Shown: positions 1 to 9,479, counted from the stretch's first letter. The stretch: 64,000 nucleotides of DNA from Tamilnaduibacter salinus (GCF_003096655.1 NZ_QEKQ01000004.1:62001-126000), one strand, 5' to 3'. Program-made: numbers and translations. Notes: generated from the sequence alone by a model not told the origin.

Positions 1-68
1 TTCTTGGTTCCAAACAAAAGGATCACGATCCCAAGGACGATCAGTAGTTGCCAGATGCTGATACCCAC
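1..68 (-). CDS. tatA: TatA/TatE twin-arginine translocase subunit (5' part only)
   Basis: The 3' part lies outside the window. Reading leftward from a GTG codon at 68-66, the product begins MGISIWQLLIVLGIVILLF, followed by GTKK. This is the nearly invariant N-terminal membrane helix and FGTKK hinge of TatA/TatE, the pore-forming subunit of the Tat export pathway in the inner membrane. An upstream in-frame ATG at 92-90 is possible, but a strong ribosome site GGAGGA sits six bases before the GTG, and TatA proteins normally start at this residue. The divergent neighbour encodes a Tat-exported phosphatase, which fits. It could be TatE rather than TatA, because only 22-23 residues are visible. Confidence 0.9.
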   Translation of the reverse strand, partial: MGISIWQLLIVLGIVILLFGTK

Positions 69-199
69 AGTGTTTCCTCCGAATTGACTCATGCGGCGCC
101 GCGGTCCTGCGGCGGAAAACAGGCCCCATTCCGGAACCCGGTATGTCCAGAGCGTGGCATGGCGTTATGACAAACCGGTGTCAGCGAGGGGTCGTCAAA

Positions 200-217
200 C
201 TGCAACGAAACCGTCAA
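200..217 (+). promoter_or_regulatory. Candidate degenerate Pho box upstream of phoX
   Basis: CTGCAAC at 200-206 and CCGTCAA at 211-217 form two half-sites 11 bases apart with an A-rich spacer. This is the layout of the PhoB box (CTGTCAT repeated every 11 bases), but only 4 and 5 of 7 positions match. The site lies about 95 bases before the phoX start. The assignment rests mainly on the nature of the downstream gene. Confidence 0.25.
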
Positions 218-311
218 CCCCGTGACATGTGGAGGCACTAGCGTTCGAACGGACTTGGGCGCGTCTTCTGAGCGAGCCTGCCAACGATAAGCACTGAATG
301 AGGGAGAATTC

Positions 312-2495
312 ATGGGACATCATGATGTCGAGGACAGTAATCCAACGAACAATGAAACGCTTGGCGAGGTCACCGAGTCGCGTTTCTCGCGCCGTGCCCT
401 ATTGAGGGGCAGTGCTTCCGTCGCCGCGGTCGGGACGCTGGCGTCGCTTGGCCTTGCCGGGTGCTCGGACGATGACGATCCGGTCGCTGGTAATCCGGAT
501 CAACCCGGCAAGAACCCCACAGAGCCGCCCAATAACACGGTCAGCAGCCTGACGTTCGAACCAGTGGGTTACTCGAAGGCAGACCGGGTCGTCCTGCCCG
601 CCGGCTACAGCGCTGCGGTTCTCTATGCGACAGGGGATGCGATCTACCCAGGTGTCAGTGAATATCGCAACGATGGCACGAACACGGATTTTGACAAACG
701 GGCCGGTGATCAGCATGACGGCATGAATATCTTCGGTCTCAGTGACTCCGGCACCTATGATCCGGAACGTTCCGACCGCATGATCCTGTGGATGAATCAC
801 GAGCAGATCGTTGCGGACCCGCTCCACGAGAATGGCGCGACGGCAGCGGCCGATAATGGCGGTGCCCGCCCCAAAGTTCAGGTGGACCGGGAGATGAACG
901 CCCATGGTGTGTCTGTGATTGAGATCCAGCGGCGCAATGGTGACTGGTCCGTCAACAAGAACTCCATCTTCAACCGTCGGCTGACCGCCTTTACGGAAAT
1001 GGAGCTGCAGGGGCCGGTTGCCGGCCACGAGCTCACCAAAACCAAGGCATCGCCCGATGGCACCCGTCGGTTCGGCACGCTGAACAACTGCGCCACCGGC
1101 AAGACCCCCTGGGGCACCGCAGTCACCTGTGAAGAGAACTGGTACGCCTACTTCGTTCGGGGTGATGATCAGAGCGCCCGCAGCGCTTCGGAGAACGATC
1201 TCCTGAGCCGTTACGGCATCCGTAACGACTCCGGTGGCTGGTCCTACCGGGAGTGGGATACAGTGGAAGGCGGTGGCGACCTGTACAAGCGCTTCGACAT
1301 TACGGCGAGCGGCGCCACCCAGCTGGACGATTTCCGCAACGAGCCCAATCTGTTTGGTTACGTGGTCGAAGCCGACCCGTTCCGCCCGGGCCAGGCCCCG
1401 CGTGCGCGGACCGCGCTGGGCCGTTTCTCCCATGAAACCGCCTCGTTCGCACCGGCTCAGGCTGGCAAGCCGATCGTGGTCTACTCCGGCGACGATGCGC
1501 GCGGCGAGTATATTTACAAGTTCGTCAGTGACGAGAACTGGGATCCGGCCGACGAAGGTCAGGGCCTGGCTGCCGGCGACAAGTACCTGAACAAGGGCAC
1601 TTTGTATGCGGCCCGCTTCAAGGAAGACGGCACTGGTGAGTGGCTGCCGCTGACGCCGCAGAACGTTCAGGCGAACGGCGGCGATGCCCAGCTTTTCGGG
1701 ACGACGGCCGATGTCCTGCTGCGGACCCGCCTGGCGGCCGACGCGGTGGGTGCGACCCGTATGGACCGTCCGGAATGGGGCACCATCCACCCGAAAACCG
1801 GCGAGGTCTACTTCACACTGACCAATAATGAAATCAATGATCAGGGTCTTGAAAACGTCACCCAGGTCGACCCGGCCAACCCCCGCTTCTATCGTGATCC
1901 GGGCTCACCGGACAAGGATGAGGGGAACCCCAATGGTCACATCATCCGCTGGAAAGAACAGGGCAGTCGCGCAGGGACGACGTTTGAATGGGATATCTTC
2001 CTGTTTGGCTCGGACGAAAGTCAGGACACCGATAATATCAACCTGTCTGAGCTGTCCGTGGACAGTGAGTTCTCGGCGCCGGACGGAATGCTGATCGATC
2101 CGCGCGGTATTGCCTGGATTCAGACCGACGATAGTGCATTGTCGGAGAAGACGAATGACCAGATGCTGGCTGCGATCCCCGGGCAGGTCGGTGATGGGGC
2201 CAAGCGTGAAGTCACCTCCACTCAGGACGGCTTCCAGCCCCAGACGGTGACGACCTACGTGGGCAAATCCGCCGATGAGGTTCAGCTCAAGCGGTTCCTG
2301 GTGGGTCCGGAAGGCTGTGAAATTACCGGTGTTGTGCTGACGCCCGATGCCCGGTCACTGTTCATCAACATCCAGCACCCGAGTGGCAAGTGGCCCAGCC
2401 CGAGCGGCGATGCCACAGCCATTGGCAACGCGAACCGCCCTCGTTCCGCAACCATCGTTATCACCCGCGACGACGGCGGCGAAATCGCTGTCTGA
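312..2495 (+). CDS. phoX: PhoX-family (DUF839) alkaline phosphatase, Tat-exported
   Basis: This 727-residue protein is a PhoX-type phosphomonoesterase, a family of calcium/iron-dependent phosphatases acting outside the cytoplasm to release phosphate from organic esters. The N-terminus has a twin-arginine motif SRRALL (residues 26-31), a hydrophobic stretch, and LAGC ending at Cys51, so it may be a Tat-exported lipoprotein. Family motifs seen are WMNHEQI, TCEENWYAYF, ARGEYIYKF and PDGMLIDPRGIAWIQTD, in the usual order of DUF839 proteins. Length is typical. The ATG at 312 follows a purine-rich GAGGGAG site. The divergent tatA gene supplies the export route. Regulation by phosphate is expected from the family; only a weak Pho-box-like site is visible upstream. 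Confidence 0.93.
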   Translation: MGHHDVEDSNPTNNETLGEVTESRFSRRALLRGSASVAAVGTLASLGLAGCSDDDDPVAGNPDQPGKNPTEPPNNTVSSLTFEPVGYSKADRVVLPAGYSAAVLYATGDAIYPGVSEYRNDGTNTDFDKRAGDQHDGMNIFGLSDSGTYDPERSDRMILWMNHEQIVADPLHENGATAAADNGGARPKVQVDREMNAHGVSVIEIQRRNGDWSVNKNSIFNRRLTAFTEMELQGPVAGHELTKTKASPDGTRRFGTLNNCATGKTPWGTAVTCEENWYAYFVRGDDQSARSASENDLLSRYGIRNDSGGWSYREWDTVEGGGDLYKRFDITASGATQLDDFRNEPNLFGYVVEADPFRPGQAPRARTALGRFSHETASFAPAQAGKPIVVYSGDDARGEYIYKFVSDENWDPADEGQGLAAGDKYLNKGTLYAARFKEDGTGEWLPLTPQNVQANGGDAQLFGTTADVLLRTRLAADAVGATRMDRPEWGTIHPKTGEVYFTLTNNEINDQGLENVTQVDPANPRFYRDPGSPDKDEGNPNGHIIRWKEQGSRAGTTFEWDIFLFGSDESQDTDNINLSELSVDSEFSAPDGMLIDPRGIAWIQTDDSALSEKTNDQMLAAIPGQVGDGAKREVTSTQDGFQPQTVTTYVGKSADEVQLKRFLVGPEGCEITGVVLTPDARSLFINIQHPSGKWPSPSGDATAIGNANRPRSATIVITRDDGGEIAV

Positions 2496-2507
2496 TGCCG
2501 GGCTCCA

Positions 2508-2534
2508 CTCCGGGGCGGCCATGCCGCTCCGGAG
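2508..2534 (+). terminator. Hairpin between convergent phoX and helicase genes
   Basis: CTCCGGGGCGGC and GCCGCTCCGGAG pair as a 12-base stem (one G-T pair) around a CAT loop, 13 bases after the phoX stop. No T-tract follows, so it may be a factor-dependent or bidirectional terminator between convergent genes. Confidence 0.45.
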
Positions 2535-2629
2535 CGTCTCGCCCTGCCTGACCGGTGTCCACCGGTTCTCGATTCAAGCGCCCGGTGGCAACAGGCTTGC
2601 CGGAATGCCCTGATTGGGTAAGAAACGAC

Positions 2630-4891
2630 CTAACATGGGTTTTGCTGACCGGCTCCAAACCACCATCCGGGTAACAATCGACGGATGCGCGGCTGACCGA
2701 ACCGGTCGTCAATCAGCCAGATCACCCCCCGATCCTCCGGCGTGCGAATCACCCGTCCGGCGGCCTGGGCGACCTTCTGGATGCCTGGATAGAGGTAGGT
2801 GTAATCATCCCCCGCGCCGAAACGCGCCTCCAGTCGATCCTTCAGCACCTGATGCCACTCATTGAACGGCGGCAACCCCAGCGTGGCGACGAAGGCGCCG
2901 ATCAGCCGGTCGCCCGGCAGGTCGATGCCCTCGCCAAACACCCCGCCCAGCACCGCGAACGCCACACCGACGCCTTCGGGCCGGAAACCGGCCATGAAGT
3001 CGTCCCGCGATGCGCGGTCCATCCCGGGCCGCTGGTGCCAGGTGGGAATGTCGGGGGCTCGTTCTTTCAGGACGTCGAGCACCGCATCGAGATACGCAAA
3101 GCTGCTGAAATAGGCCAGGTAGTTGCCCGGTTGTTCCCGGAACTGGCGGGCAATCAGGTCGGCGATGGGTGCCAGCGACGCGTCCCGATGCGCCCGGCGG
3201 GTGCTGATGTGCGTGGCGGTATTGAGCGCCAGTTGGTCGGCCGTGAAGGGGCTTTCAATGCCCTGCCAGCTCGTGGTTTCGGGCAGCCCCAGCAGGTCCC
3301 GGTGGTACACGCCGGGGGTCAGTGTGGCGGAGAACAACAGTGTACTGTCTGCGCTCTGGAACCGCGGTGCGAGGAAGTCGGCGGGAATCAGGTTCTGGAT
3401 GGTCAACCGGGCCTGGCCCCGGCGGGGCGCCTGTAACTCGCAGAGGGAGTGGTCATCGAACGCGTCGGCCAGCCGTGTGAATGACAGGCATTCGAACAGC
3501 AGCTCCTGAAGCGCCAGGTCCGGCGGATAGTCCGCCAGATAGTCCGTGATCGCCGCCACCAGGGCGTTCAGTGCCGGCACGAGCGCCGTGGGGATGCCAT
3601 CCAGAAAGCGCGGGCCGTCCGCTGCGGCTTCGTCGCGAACCAACGCCTGCCACTGTCGGGCGACCCGGTTCAGAGGGCGTTTGAGGGCAGCAGGCGCCTG
3701 GCGTCGCACCGACAGCAGATGCGGCTGGGACAGGGTGACTGAATACATGCCACGGGCCCGGTCGATCAGGTTGTGGGCCTCGTCGATCAGCAGGCTCACA
3801 CGCCAGTCGTTCTGTTGGGTCAGGGCGTGCAGGAGTGCGTGCTGGTCGAAAAAGCGGTTCACATCCGCCACCACCACATCGCTCCAGCGGGCCATCTCCT
3901 GGGACAGGAAATAGGGACAGAGGGTGTGGCGCGCGGCGATGCTCGCGAGGGCGGCGCGGTCCAGATTGCGCGGATGCCCGGCGGCTTCCTGTCGGGCGGC
4001 CGGCAGCCGGTCGAAGAAGCCCCGTGCGAGTGGGCAGGAGTCGCCGTGGCAGGCCTTGTCCGGATGCTCGCAGGCGTCGGGCTTGGCGCTCAGTTCCAGC
4101 ACACGCAGGGGGCGACGGGTCTCACCGTCACCGGCCAGCCGCGCCAGCGCGTCCAGTGCGAGCCCGCGTCCCGAGTTGCGGCTGGTCAGGTAGAACACAC
4201 GGTCCTGACCGGCTTTGGGCAGGGCCATCAGAGCGGGGAACAGCGTGCCCAGTGTTTTGCCGAGACCGGTCGGGGCCTGCAGCATCAGCGTGCGGTGCTG
4301 ACGACTGTTGCGGTAGACGGTTTCGGCCAGCGGGCGCTGACCACGCCGGAAAGCGCCGAACGGGAACGACAGGGCGGCCATGGCCTCGTCACGGGCCTGA
4401 CGATGCGACGCTTCCCGTTGGGCCCAGGCACGGTAGGCGTCACACAGGTCGGTCAGTTCCTGCCAAAGGGTTGCGGCGTCGGCGCTCTCGGTCAGCGGCG
4501 TTTCCTGATCCCGCGCGGTGTCGTAATACACCAGCGTCAGCGTGACGCTGTCGAAGCCCGTTTCCGCGCACAGCAGGGCGCCGTAGGCCCGCAGCTGAGC
4601 ACGATGCAGTTCGCGCTGCACGCGAGGAATGCGATCGTGGTCGCCTCGGTGGGTCTTGATCTCTTCCAGGCGATGGGCGAGGGGGTCGTAGCCGTCGGCG
4701 CGTCCGGACAGCTGCAGTCCCCCACATTCGCCGGACAGGCGCCGCTCCGGAACATAGCGGGGCCCACGGCGTGCCTGTATGCGCTGGTGCCCGGCAATGC
4801 CCTCATCGGCACTGGGCGCCGGCGTGTAGCGATGGTCCAAATCACCGTGACGGGCAGCGAATTCACAGAGGGTGCGCACGGACACCTTCAT
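2630..4891 (-). CDS. XPD/DinG-like iron-sulphur DNA helicase with N-terminal nuclease-like domain
   Basis: A 753-residue superfamily 2 helicase. Walker A is APTGLGKT (about residues 205-212), motif II is DEAH (in LLIDEAHNL, about 370), and motif VI is QAAGRVIRTPEDRG (about 710). Between them is a cluster of cysteines (DACEHPDKACHGDSC, then CPYFL) that would hold the 4Fe-4S cluster of XPD/DinG helicases. The N-terminal 90 residues carry D66 and E77-I-K79 in a PD-(D/E)XK-like arrangement, suggesting a nuclease or nuclease-derived DNA-binding domain. The start overlaps the upstream FAN1-like gene by four bases (ATGA), so the two are translationally coupled and probably act together in repair of branched or cross-linked DNA. 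The family is clear; the exact substrate is not. Confidence 0.88.
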   Translation of the reverse strand: MKVSVRTLCEFAARHGDLDHRYTPAPSADEGIAGHQRIQARRGPRYVPERRLSGECGGLQLSGRADGYDPLAHRLEEIKTHRGDHDRIPRVQRELHRAQLRAYGALLCAETGFDSVTLTLVYYDTARDQETPLTESADAATLWQELTDLCDAYRAWAQREASHRQARDEAMAALSFPFGAFRRGQRPLAETVYRNSRQHRTLMLQAPTGLGKTLGTLFPALMALPKAGQDRVFYLTSRNSGRGLALDALARLAGDGETRRPLRVLELSAKPDACEHPDKACHGDSCPLARGFFDRLPAARQEAAGHPRNLDRAALASIAARHTLCPYFLSQEMARWSDVVVADVNRFFDQHALLHALTQQNDWRVSLLIDEAHNLIDRARGMYSVTLSQPHLLSVRRQAPAALKRPLNRVARQWQALVRDEAAADGPRFLDGIPTALVPALNALVAAITDYLADYPPDLALQELLFECLSFTRLADAFDDHSLCELQAPRRGQARLTIQNLIPADFLAPRFQSADSTLLFSATLTPGVYHRDLLGLPETTSWQGIESPFTADQLALNTATHISTRRAHRDASLAPIADLIARQFREQPGNYLAYFSSFAYLDAVLDVLKERAPDIPTWHQRPGMDRASRDDFMAGFRPEGVGVAFAVLGGVFGEGIDLPGDRLIGAFVATLGLPPFNEWHQVLKDRLEARFGAGDDYTYLYPGIQKVAQAAGRVIRTPEDRGVIWLIDDRFGQPRIRRLLPGWWFGAGQQNPC

Positions 4892-6585
4892 GGATCAGTC
4901 TCCGCCCAGCGGACGTGGTAAACAGCCATCGGTAGACCATGGCTGAGTCCGAACTCGAGCCAGTGGCGCTGGTGATCCTGTAACCGGTCACCGGGCCCTT
5001 TCACTTCAATCATCTCGTAGCCGCGGTGTTGCCTGTCGAACCGGATCAGGTCTGGCAGGCCACTGCGATTGTGGCGCAGATCCCGAAGCAGTCGATCAAA
5101 GACGACCCGCAGGTGCTCGGGTGGAATGAGGCTCAGCGCCAGCTCCAGCAGAGACTCCGGCAGGGCGGACCAGACGACCAGCGGACAGGTGATTCCCCAT
5201 TTTTCGCGCCAGGTGGTCCGGATGCGTTCACGGTAGTCGCGCCGGTCCAGTGCCGCGAGGCAGTCATCAAACAGCGACTGCCGGCGGGCCACAAAGTCCT
5301 CCCGATACAGATCCGCCGGGCCCGCATGAAACGGGTGAAAAAAGGCGCCGGGCAGGGGAGCGTAGAGTGCGGGCCAGCACAGCAGGCCGAACAGTCCGTT
5401 GAGCAGTGTGTTCTCGACGTAAAAGACCGGTGCGTTTTCTCGCTGCAGATGGGCCTGCACGACCCACTCGACGGGCAGACCGTCCGGGTTCGGCAGTGTC
5501 AGGGTGGTTTCCGGTGCCCCGGCCGATGGATCGGACGCCGGAACGGCCCGATTCAGTCGCTTCGCCAGCCGCTTCCAGAGTCGTTCCAGGGCCCGCGTTT
5601 CGGAATCGCTCCGCGGAGCGTCCATCGCGGCGGTGAGCTCGTCCCATGCCCGCTGATGCTGCCCCTCCCGTTCCAGCAGCCGCAGGCGTCTGACCCGCGC
5701 GTCCCGGTGTCCGCTGTCGGCCCAGGCGTTGAGTGCCAGTGCGGTGTCTCCGGCGCGGTGCGCGAGCCGTCCGAGTTCCAGCAGCAAACGGCTCCGGCGG
5801 CTTTCCAGCCAGGCGTTGTCGTCATCCCTCGCGGGCAGGTCCGGCCAGACCGTGGCCGGTGATTCGCCCTCATCCAGCCGGTCCCGGCAGCGTTGCATCA
5901 GCAGGTAGCGATCCACGGCCTCCCGGGTCTGGAACGCACGGGATTCGGTGGAGAGTGGCACGGATTCGTAGCGTTGGTGGCCGAGCTCGACCAGCACGAA
6001 GTCCGACCAGTCCTGACGCAGATTGCCGAAAAACATCAGGCGCAGGCGCTCGAACAGGTCGTCGGCCAGAAAACGCACGATGGTCTCGTGGCGATCGGGC
6101 CACCAATCCGCCATTGGTTTTGACTCGGGAAGTGACGCCCGCAGGTGCATCAACAGATCGGATTTGCGCTGACTGCGCGGCAGAGCCCGCGACCGGATGG
6201 TCCTGGAAAAGGCCTCGCGCAGCTCCGGCAGCGTGAGGAGATGGAACAGTTCGTCGATGGTCAGTTCAGGCTGGTCATCGATCCATTGATCGCGGGCCAG
6301 TTCGCCGAGCGCGGTGTCGACGTCGGCGCCCAGCTCGTCGTAGTGCAGCCGGCTCCGACGGAACAGATCGCCCCGGCGCATGACCAGTCGTACCAGGAGT
6401 GCGCGAGCCGGGGACGATAATGCCATGAGGTTGTCGAGTCGCGCGGTTTCCTCCCCGGTGAGCAGATCGCCGTGACGCGACCGGACCCACCCCACCACCG
6501 TCTCGAAATTGCGCAGGTAGTAGAGCGGGTCCTCGAGGGAGGCGGTGGCCGGTCGCGTGGCGCTGGATCGGTGCTGAGAGGTCAT
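4888..6585 (-). CDS. FAN1-like VRR-NUC domain nuclease
   Basis: This 565-residue protein ends in a VRR-NUC nuclease domain: D512, then E527-V-K529 in YEMIEVKGPGDRLQDHQ, with Q539, matching the catalytic set of FAN1-type structure-selective nucleases. The N-terminal DPLYYLRNFETVVGWV and a helical DNA-binding region resemble the bacterial FAN1 studied from Pseudomonas aeruginosa. FAN1 enzymes cut 5' flaps and help unhook interstrand cross-links. The gene is first in a two-gene operon with the downstream helicase (four-base overlap). The start at 6585 is the first ATG before the conserved region. No LexA-like box is seen upstream. Confidence 0.88.
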   Translation of the reverse strand: MTSQHRSSATRPATASLEDPLYYLRNFETVVGWVRSRHGDLLTGEETARLDNLMALSSPARALLVRLVMRRGDLFRRSRLHYDELGADVDTALGELARDQWIDDQPELTIDELFHLLTLPELREAFSRTIRSRALPRSQRKSDLLMHLRASLPESKPMADWWPDRHETIVRFLADDLFERLRLMFFGNLRQDWSDFVLVELGHQRYESVPLSTESRAFQTREAVDRYLLMQRCRDRLDEGESPATVWPDLPARDDDNAWLESRRSRLLLELGRLAHRAGDTALALNAWADSGHRDARVRRLRLLEREGQHQRAWDELTAAMDAPRSDSETRALERLWKRLAKRLNRAVPASDPSAGAPETTLTLPNPDGLPVEWVVQAHLQRENAPVFYVENTLLNGLFGLLCWPALYAPLPGAFFHPFHAGPADLYREDFVARRQSLFDDCLAALDRRDYRERIRTTWREKWGITCPLVVWSALPESLLELALSLIPPEHLRVVFDRLLRDLRHNRSGLPDLIRFDRQHRGYEMIEVKGPGDRLQDHQRHWLEFGLSHGLPMAVYHVRWAETDP

Positions 6586-6610
6586 AGGAACATCCGTTTA
6601 CCGGTTCTGA

Positions 6611-7573
6611 TCAGCGAACCTGTAACAACACCTTACCCTGGCTCTCGTTGCTCTGGAGGTAGGTCATGGCCGACTCGGCGTCGTCGATCGGGAAGGTCCG
6701 GTCGATCAGCGGGTGAATGGTGCCGTCCGTCAGTCTTGGCCAGACGTTTTCCAGAAGCGCGTCCATGATGTCGCCTTTCACCGTGACCGGCTGTGATCGC
6801 AGGGTGGAACCGATCAGGCGCTGACGCTTCATCAGCATCACTCCGAGATCGACGTCGGCGTAACGACCGCCCATCAGGCCAATGAGGACGATGCGCCCGT
6901 TCCGATTGAGCACCTGCTGATCCTGCTGGATGTAATTTCCGCCGACCGGATCAAGCACCATGTCGGCCCCGCCCCAGTCGCGGACGGCATCGACGAACGA
7001 TCCGTTGTGGCGGTTCCAGCCGGCGTCGGCGCCCAGTGACCGACAGGTCTCGATCTTGGTGTCGCTACCGACGGTCGCGAACACCGGATTGCCCATGGCG
7101 TGGGCGAGCTGGATGACGGCGCTGCCCACGCCGCTGGCACCGGCGTGCAGCAGGATGCGCTCGCCCGGTGCGAGGGCCGCCTCGTGGTAGAGATTGAGCC
7201 AGGCCGTCGCGAACACTTCCGGCAATCCGGCGGCCTGTTGGAGCGTCAGGCCTTCCGGCACCGGCAGCACCTGTGCGGCCGGCACCCGAACCCGCTCGGC
7301 ATAGCCGCCACCGGTAAGCAACGCACAGACCGGATCGCCCGGACGAAGATGCGTCACGTCGTCGGCGACCGATCGGATGTGACCGCTCACCTCCAGCCCG
7401 AGTATCGCAGAGGCGCCGGCGGGGGGCGGGTAGCCGCCTGCCCGTTGCATCAGGTCGGCCCGGTTCATCCCCGCCCAGGCGACGTCGATGGTGACGTCGC
7501 CCGCTTCCGGTTCCCCCGGCTCGGGTTGCTCGCACCAGACCAGCCGATCGTCAGTGACGTCGATGGCTTTCAT
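6611..7573 (-). CDS. NAD(P)H quinone oxidoreductase, PIG3 type (zinc-free MDR family)
   Basis: This 320-residue medium-chain dehydrogenase/reductase lacks the structural zinc cysteines. The N-terminus MKAIDV...AGMNRADLMQRAGGYPPP and the cofactor motif HAGASGVGSAVIQLA are characteristic of PIG3/TP53I3-type quinone reductases, which reduce quinones or other electrophilic carbonyls with NADPH. It starts three bases after the stop of the DJ-1/PfpI gene, so the two form an operon. The shared TetR-type palindrome upstream (8334-8348) suggests induction by electrophiles or quinones. The exact substrate is unknown. Confidence 0.88.
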   Translation of the reverse strand: MKAIDVTDDRLVWCEQPEPGEPEAGDVTIDVAWAGMNRADLMQRAGGYPPPAGASAILGLEVSGHIRSVADDVTHLRPGDPVCALLTGGGYAERVRVPAAQVLPVPEGLTLQQAAGLPEVFATAWLNLYHEAALAPGERILLHAGASGVGSAVIQLAHAMGNPVFATVGSDTKIETCRSLGADAGWNRHNGSFVDAVRDWGGADMVLDPVGGNYIQQDQQVLNRNGRIVLIGLMGGRYADVDLGVMLMKRQRLIGSTLRSQPVTVKGDIMDALLENVWPRLTDGTIHPLIDRTFPIDDAESAMTYLQSNESQGKVLLQVR

Positions 7574-7576
7574 GGT

Positions 7577-8257
7577 TCAGCCCTGCAATGCCCGGATGAC
7601 GGCATCGGCGGTCGCCTCCGACGACATGGGGTTCTGGCCGGTAATCAGTCGCTCATCCACTTCAACGTGGGAGGTCCAGTCATCGCCCTTCTGGTAATCG
7701 CCGCCACGCTCGCGGAGCATGTCCTCGACCAGAAACGGCACGACGTTGGTCAGGCCCACACCGTCCTCCTCGCCGTTGGTAAAGCCGGTTACTTTCCGGC
7801 CTTTGACGAGTGGTTCGCCGTCCGGGCCTTTCACGTCCCGAAGTACGCCCGGTGCGTGGCAGACCGCGCCGACAACCTTGCCCTGGGCATAGGCGGATTC
7901 GATGACGCGAATGGAATCCGTGTCGTTCGCCAGATCCCAGAGCGGGCCGTGGCCACCGGGGTAGAAGACGGCGTCAAACCCGTCCACCGACACACTGCCC
8001 AGTTCGACGGTCTTGGCAAGGTCCGCCTGGGCCGCCTCGTCACGCTTGAACCGGCGTGTGGCGTCCGTCTGGGCGTCCTCGCTGTCACTGTTGGGGTCCA
8101 CCGGCGGTTGCCCGCCTTTTGGGGAGGCCAGCGTGATGGTGGCGCCCGCATCAAGGAAGGCGTAGTACGGTGAGGCGAACTCCTCCAGCCAGAAACCGGT
8201 CTTGTGGCCCGTATCGCCCATCTCATCGTGGGATGTCAGAACCATCAGAATATTCAT
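7577..8257 (-). CDS. DJ-1/PfpI-family type 1 glutamine amidotransferase-like protein
   Basis: This 226-residue member of the DJ-1/PfpI superfamily opens with MNILMVLTSHDEMGDTGHKT and carries the nucleophile elbow GAVCHAPGVL with Cys at about residue 132 followed by His. These proteins act as glyoxalases or deglycases, or as chaperone-like stress proteins (Hsp31 group). The ribosome site AAGGAGAC lies before the ATG at 8257. It is the first gene of an operon with a quinone reductase, behind a TetR-type operator. A role in detoxifying reactive carbonyls is inferred from this pairing. Confidence 0.87.
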   Translation of the reverse strand: MNILMVLTSHDEMGDTGHKTGFWLEEFASPYYAFLDAGATITLASPKGGQPPVDPNSDSEDAQTDATRRFKRDEAAQADLAKTVELGSVSVDGFDAVFYPGGHGPLWDLANDTDSIRVIESAYAQGKVVGAVCHAPGVLRDVKGPDGEPLVKGRKVTGFTNGEEDGVGLTNVVPFLVEDMLRERGGDYQKGDDWTSHVEVDERLITGQNPMSSEATADAVIRALQG

Positions 8258-8333
8258 GGTGTGTCTCCTTGCCTGTCATGACCCTCCAATGTGAGGGCCT
8301 GGATATGAAAGTCTGGTCACTCTAACCGCTTAT

Positions 8334-8348
8334 TAGACCAGTCGTCTA
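8334..8348. promoter_or_regulatory. TetR-type palindromic operator
   Basis: TAGACCAGTCGTCTA is an inverted repeat (TAGAC, five-base spacer, GTCTA), 77 bases before the start of the DJ-1/PfpI gene. TAGAC-type palindromes are bound by TetR-family regulators of electrophile-response genes such as NemR. No tetR gene is present nearby, so the regulator would act from elsewhere. Confidence 0.55.
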
Positions 8349-8388
8349 GTGGGTCAGTCCGAGCCCGTGTTCCTGATCGGCAGATGAG

Positions 8389-9390
8389 TCAGGCCGCCTG
8401 GAACTGTGGCATGGCGGAGAGGATGTCCAGCGCGTGTCGGCGCCTCTCCGGATCGTACAGATCCACCGTCACCATCAGCTCATCCACGTCGGCGCTGGCC
8501 AGCAACCGATCCAGTTGTGCCTGCATCGTATCGGCGGTGCCAGTGAGCTGCAGACCCAGGAAGCTCCGCACCGCCGTTTCTTCCTCGGGTTTCCAGCGCC
8601 CGGCCATGCTGTCCACCGGCGGTTTCATCCACAGGGGCTGGCCCCGGAACAGCGACAGGATGCGCTGGTAACTGGTCGTGCTCAGCAACTGCGCTTCCTC
8701 GTCCGTGTCAGCCGGAACGGCGGGAACGGTCAACATGGCATACGGCTGGTCGAGCTGTCTGGATGGCCGGAACTGGTCGCGGTAGACCCGCAGGGCCTCC
8801 CGGTAAAGACGCGGCGCAAAGTGACCCGCAAAGGCATACGGCAGCCCCCGCTGGGCGGCGAGCTGGGCGCTGTAGAGGCTGGAGCCGAGCAGCCACATCG
8901 GAACCTCTGTTCCGGCGCCTGGAATTGCATTGACCGGTTGGGAGCGGTCGAGTGGTCCCAGCAGGCGCTGAAGCTCGGCCACATCATTCGGGAACTGCTC
9001 CGCGCCCAGACCATCGCGGCGCAGCGCGCGGCTGGTCATGGGGTCGGTGCCGGGCGCCCGCCCCAGCCCGAGATCGATACGCCCGGGGTGGAGAATCTCC
9101 AGTGTCCCGAACTGTTCGGCGATCACCAGCGGTGGGTGGTTGGGCAGCATGACGCCCCCGGAGCCAACCCGGATCGACTGGGTCGCGTTGGCGATATGGC
9201 CAATCAGCACCGAGGTGGCGGCACTGCTGATGCCTTCCATGTTGTGGTGCTCGGCCAGCCAGAACCGGTTGAAGCCCAGGGCTTCAGCGTGACGGGCGTA
9301 CGCCACGCTGTTTTCGAGGGTCTGCCCGACCGAATCGCCCTCGCGGACGGACGCCAGTTCGAGCAGTGAAAACGGCAGTGGTGAGGCCAC
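8389..9390 (-). CDS. LLM-class flavin-dependent oxidoreductase (luciferase-like)
   Basis: This 333-residue luciferase-like monooxygenase contains [34 protein letters not shown] and [10 protein letters not shown], the usual signature stretch of the bacterial YhbW-type subgroup. Such enzymes use reduced flavin mononucleotide and oxygen (or F420) on unknown small molecules. It is a single gene with its own upstream region. The stop lies 41 bases beyond the palindromic operator that serves the next operon, so it is probably transcribed separately. Confidence 0.87.
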   Translation of the reverse strand: MASPLPFSLLELASVREGDSVGQTLENSVAYARHAEALGFNRFWLAEHHNMEGISSAATSVLIGHIANATQSIRVGSGGVMLPNHPPLVIAEQFGTLEILHPGRIDLGLGRAPGTDPMTSRALRRDGLGAEQFPNDVAELQRLLGPLDRSQPVNAIPGAGTEVPMWLLGSSLYSAQLAAQRGLPYAFAGHFAPRLYREALRVYRDQFRPSRQLDQPYAMLTVPAVPADTDEEAQLLSTTSYQRILSLFRGQPLWMKPPVDSMAGRWKPEEETAVRSFLGLQLTGTADTMQAQLDRLLASADVDELMVTVDLYDPERRRHALDILSAMPQFQAA

Positions 9391-9479
9391 AGTGCCCTCC
9401 TGTCCAAATCGTCATTCAATGAGTCGTGATACCCGATACCATGAGGGCGTGATCACGGAATTCGAGAGGAGGCTAACGA

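Noticed and set aside
399-1790. Long open frame antisense to phoX (463 codons)
   Set aside because: It mirrors the codon pattern of the clearly coding opposite strand in high-GC DNA, has no recognisable motif and no ribosome site.
3773-4921. 382-codon + frame antisense to the helicase
   Set aside because: The opposite strand has all helicase motifs; this frame is glycine/valine-rich shadow sequence.
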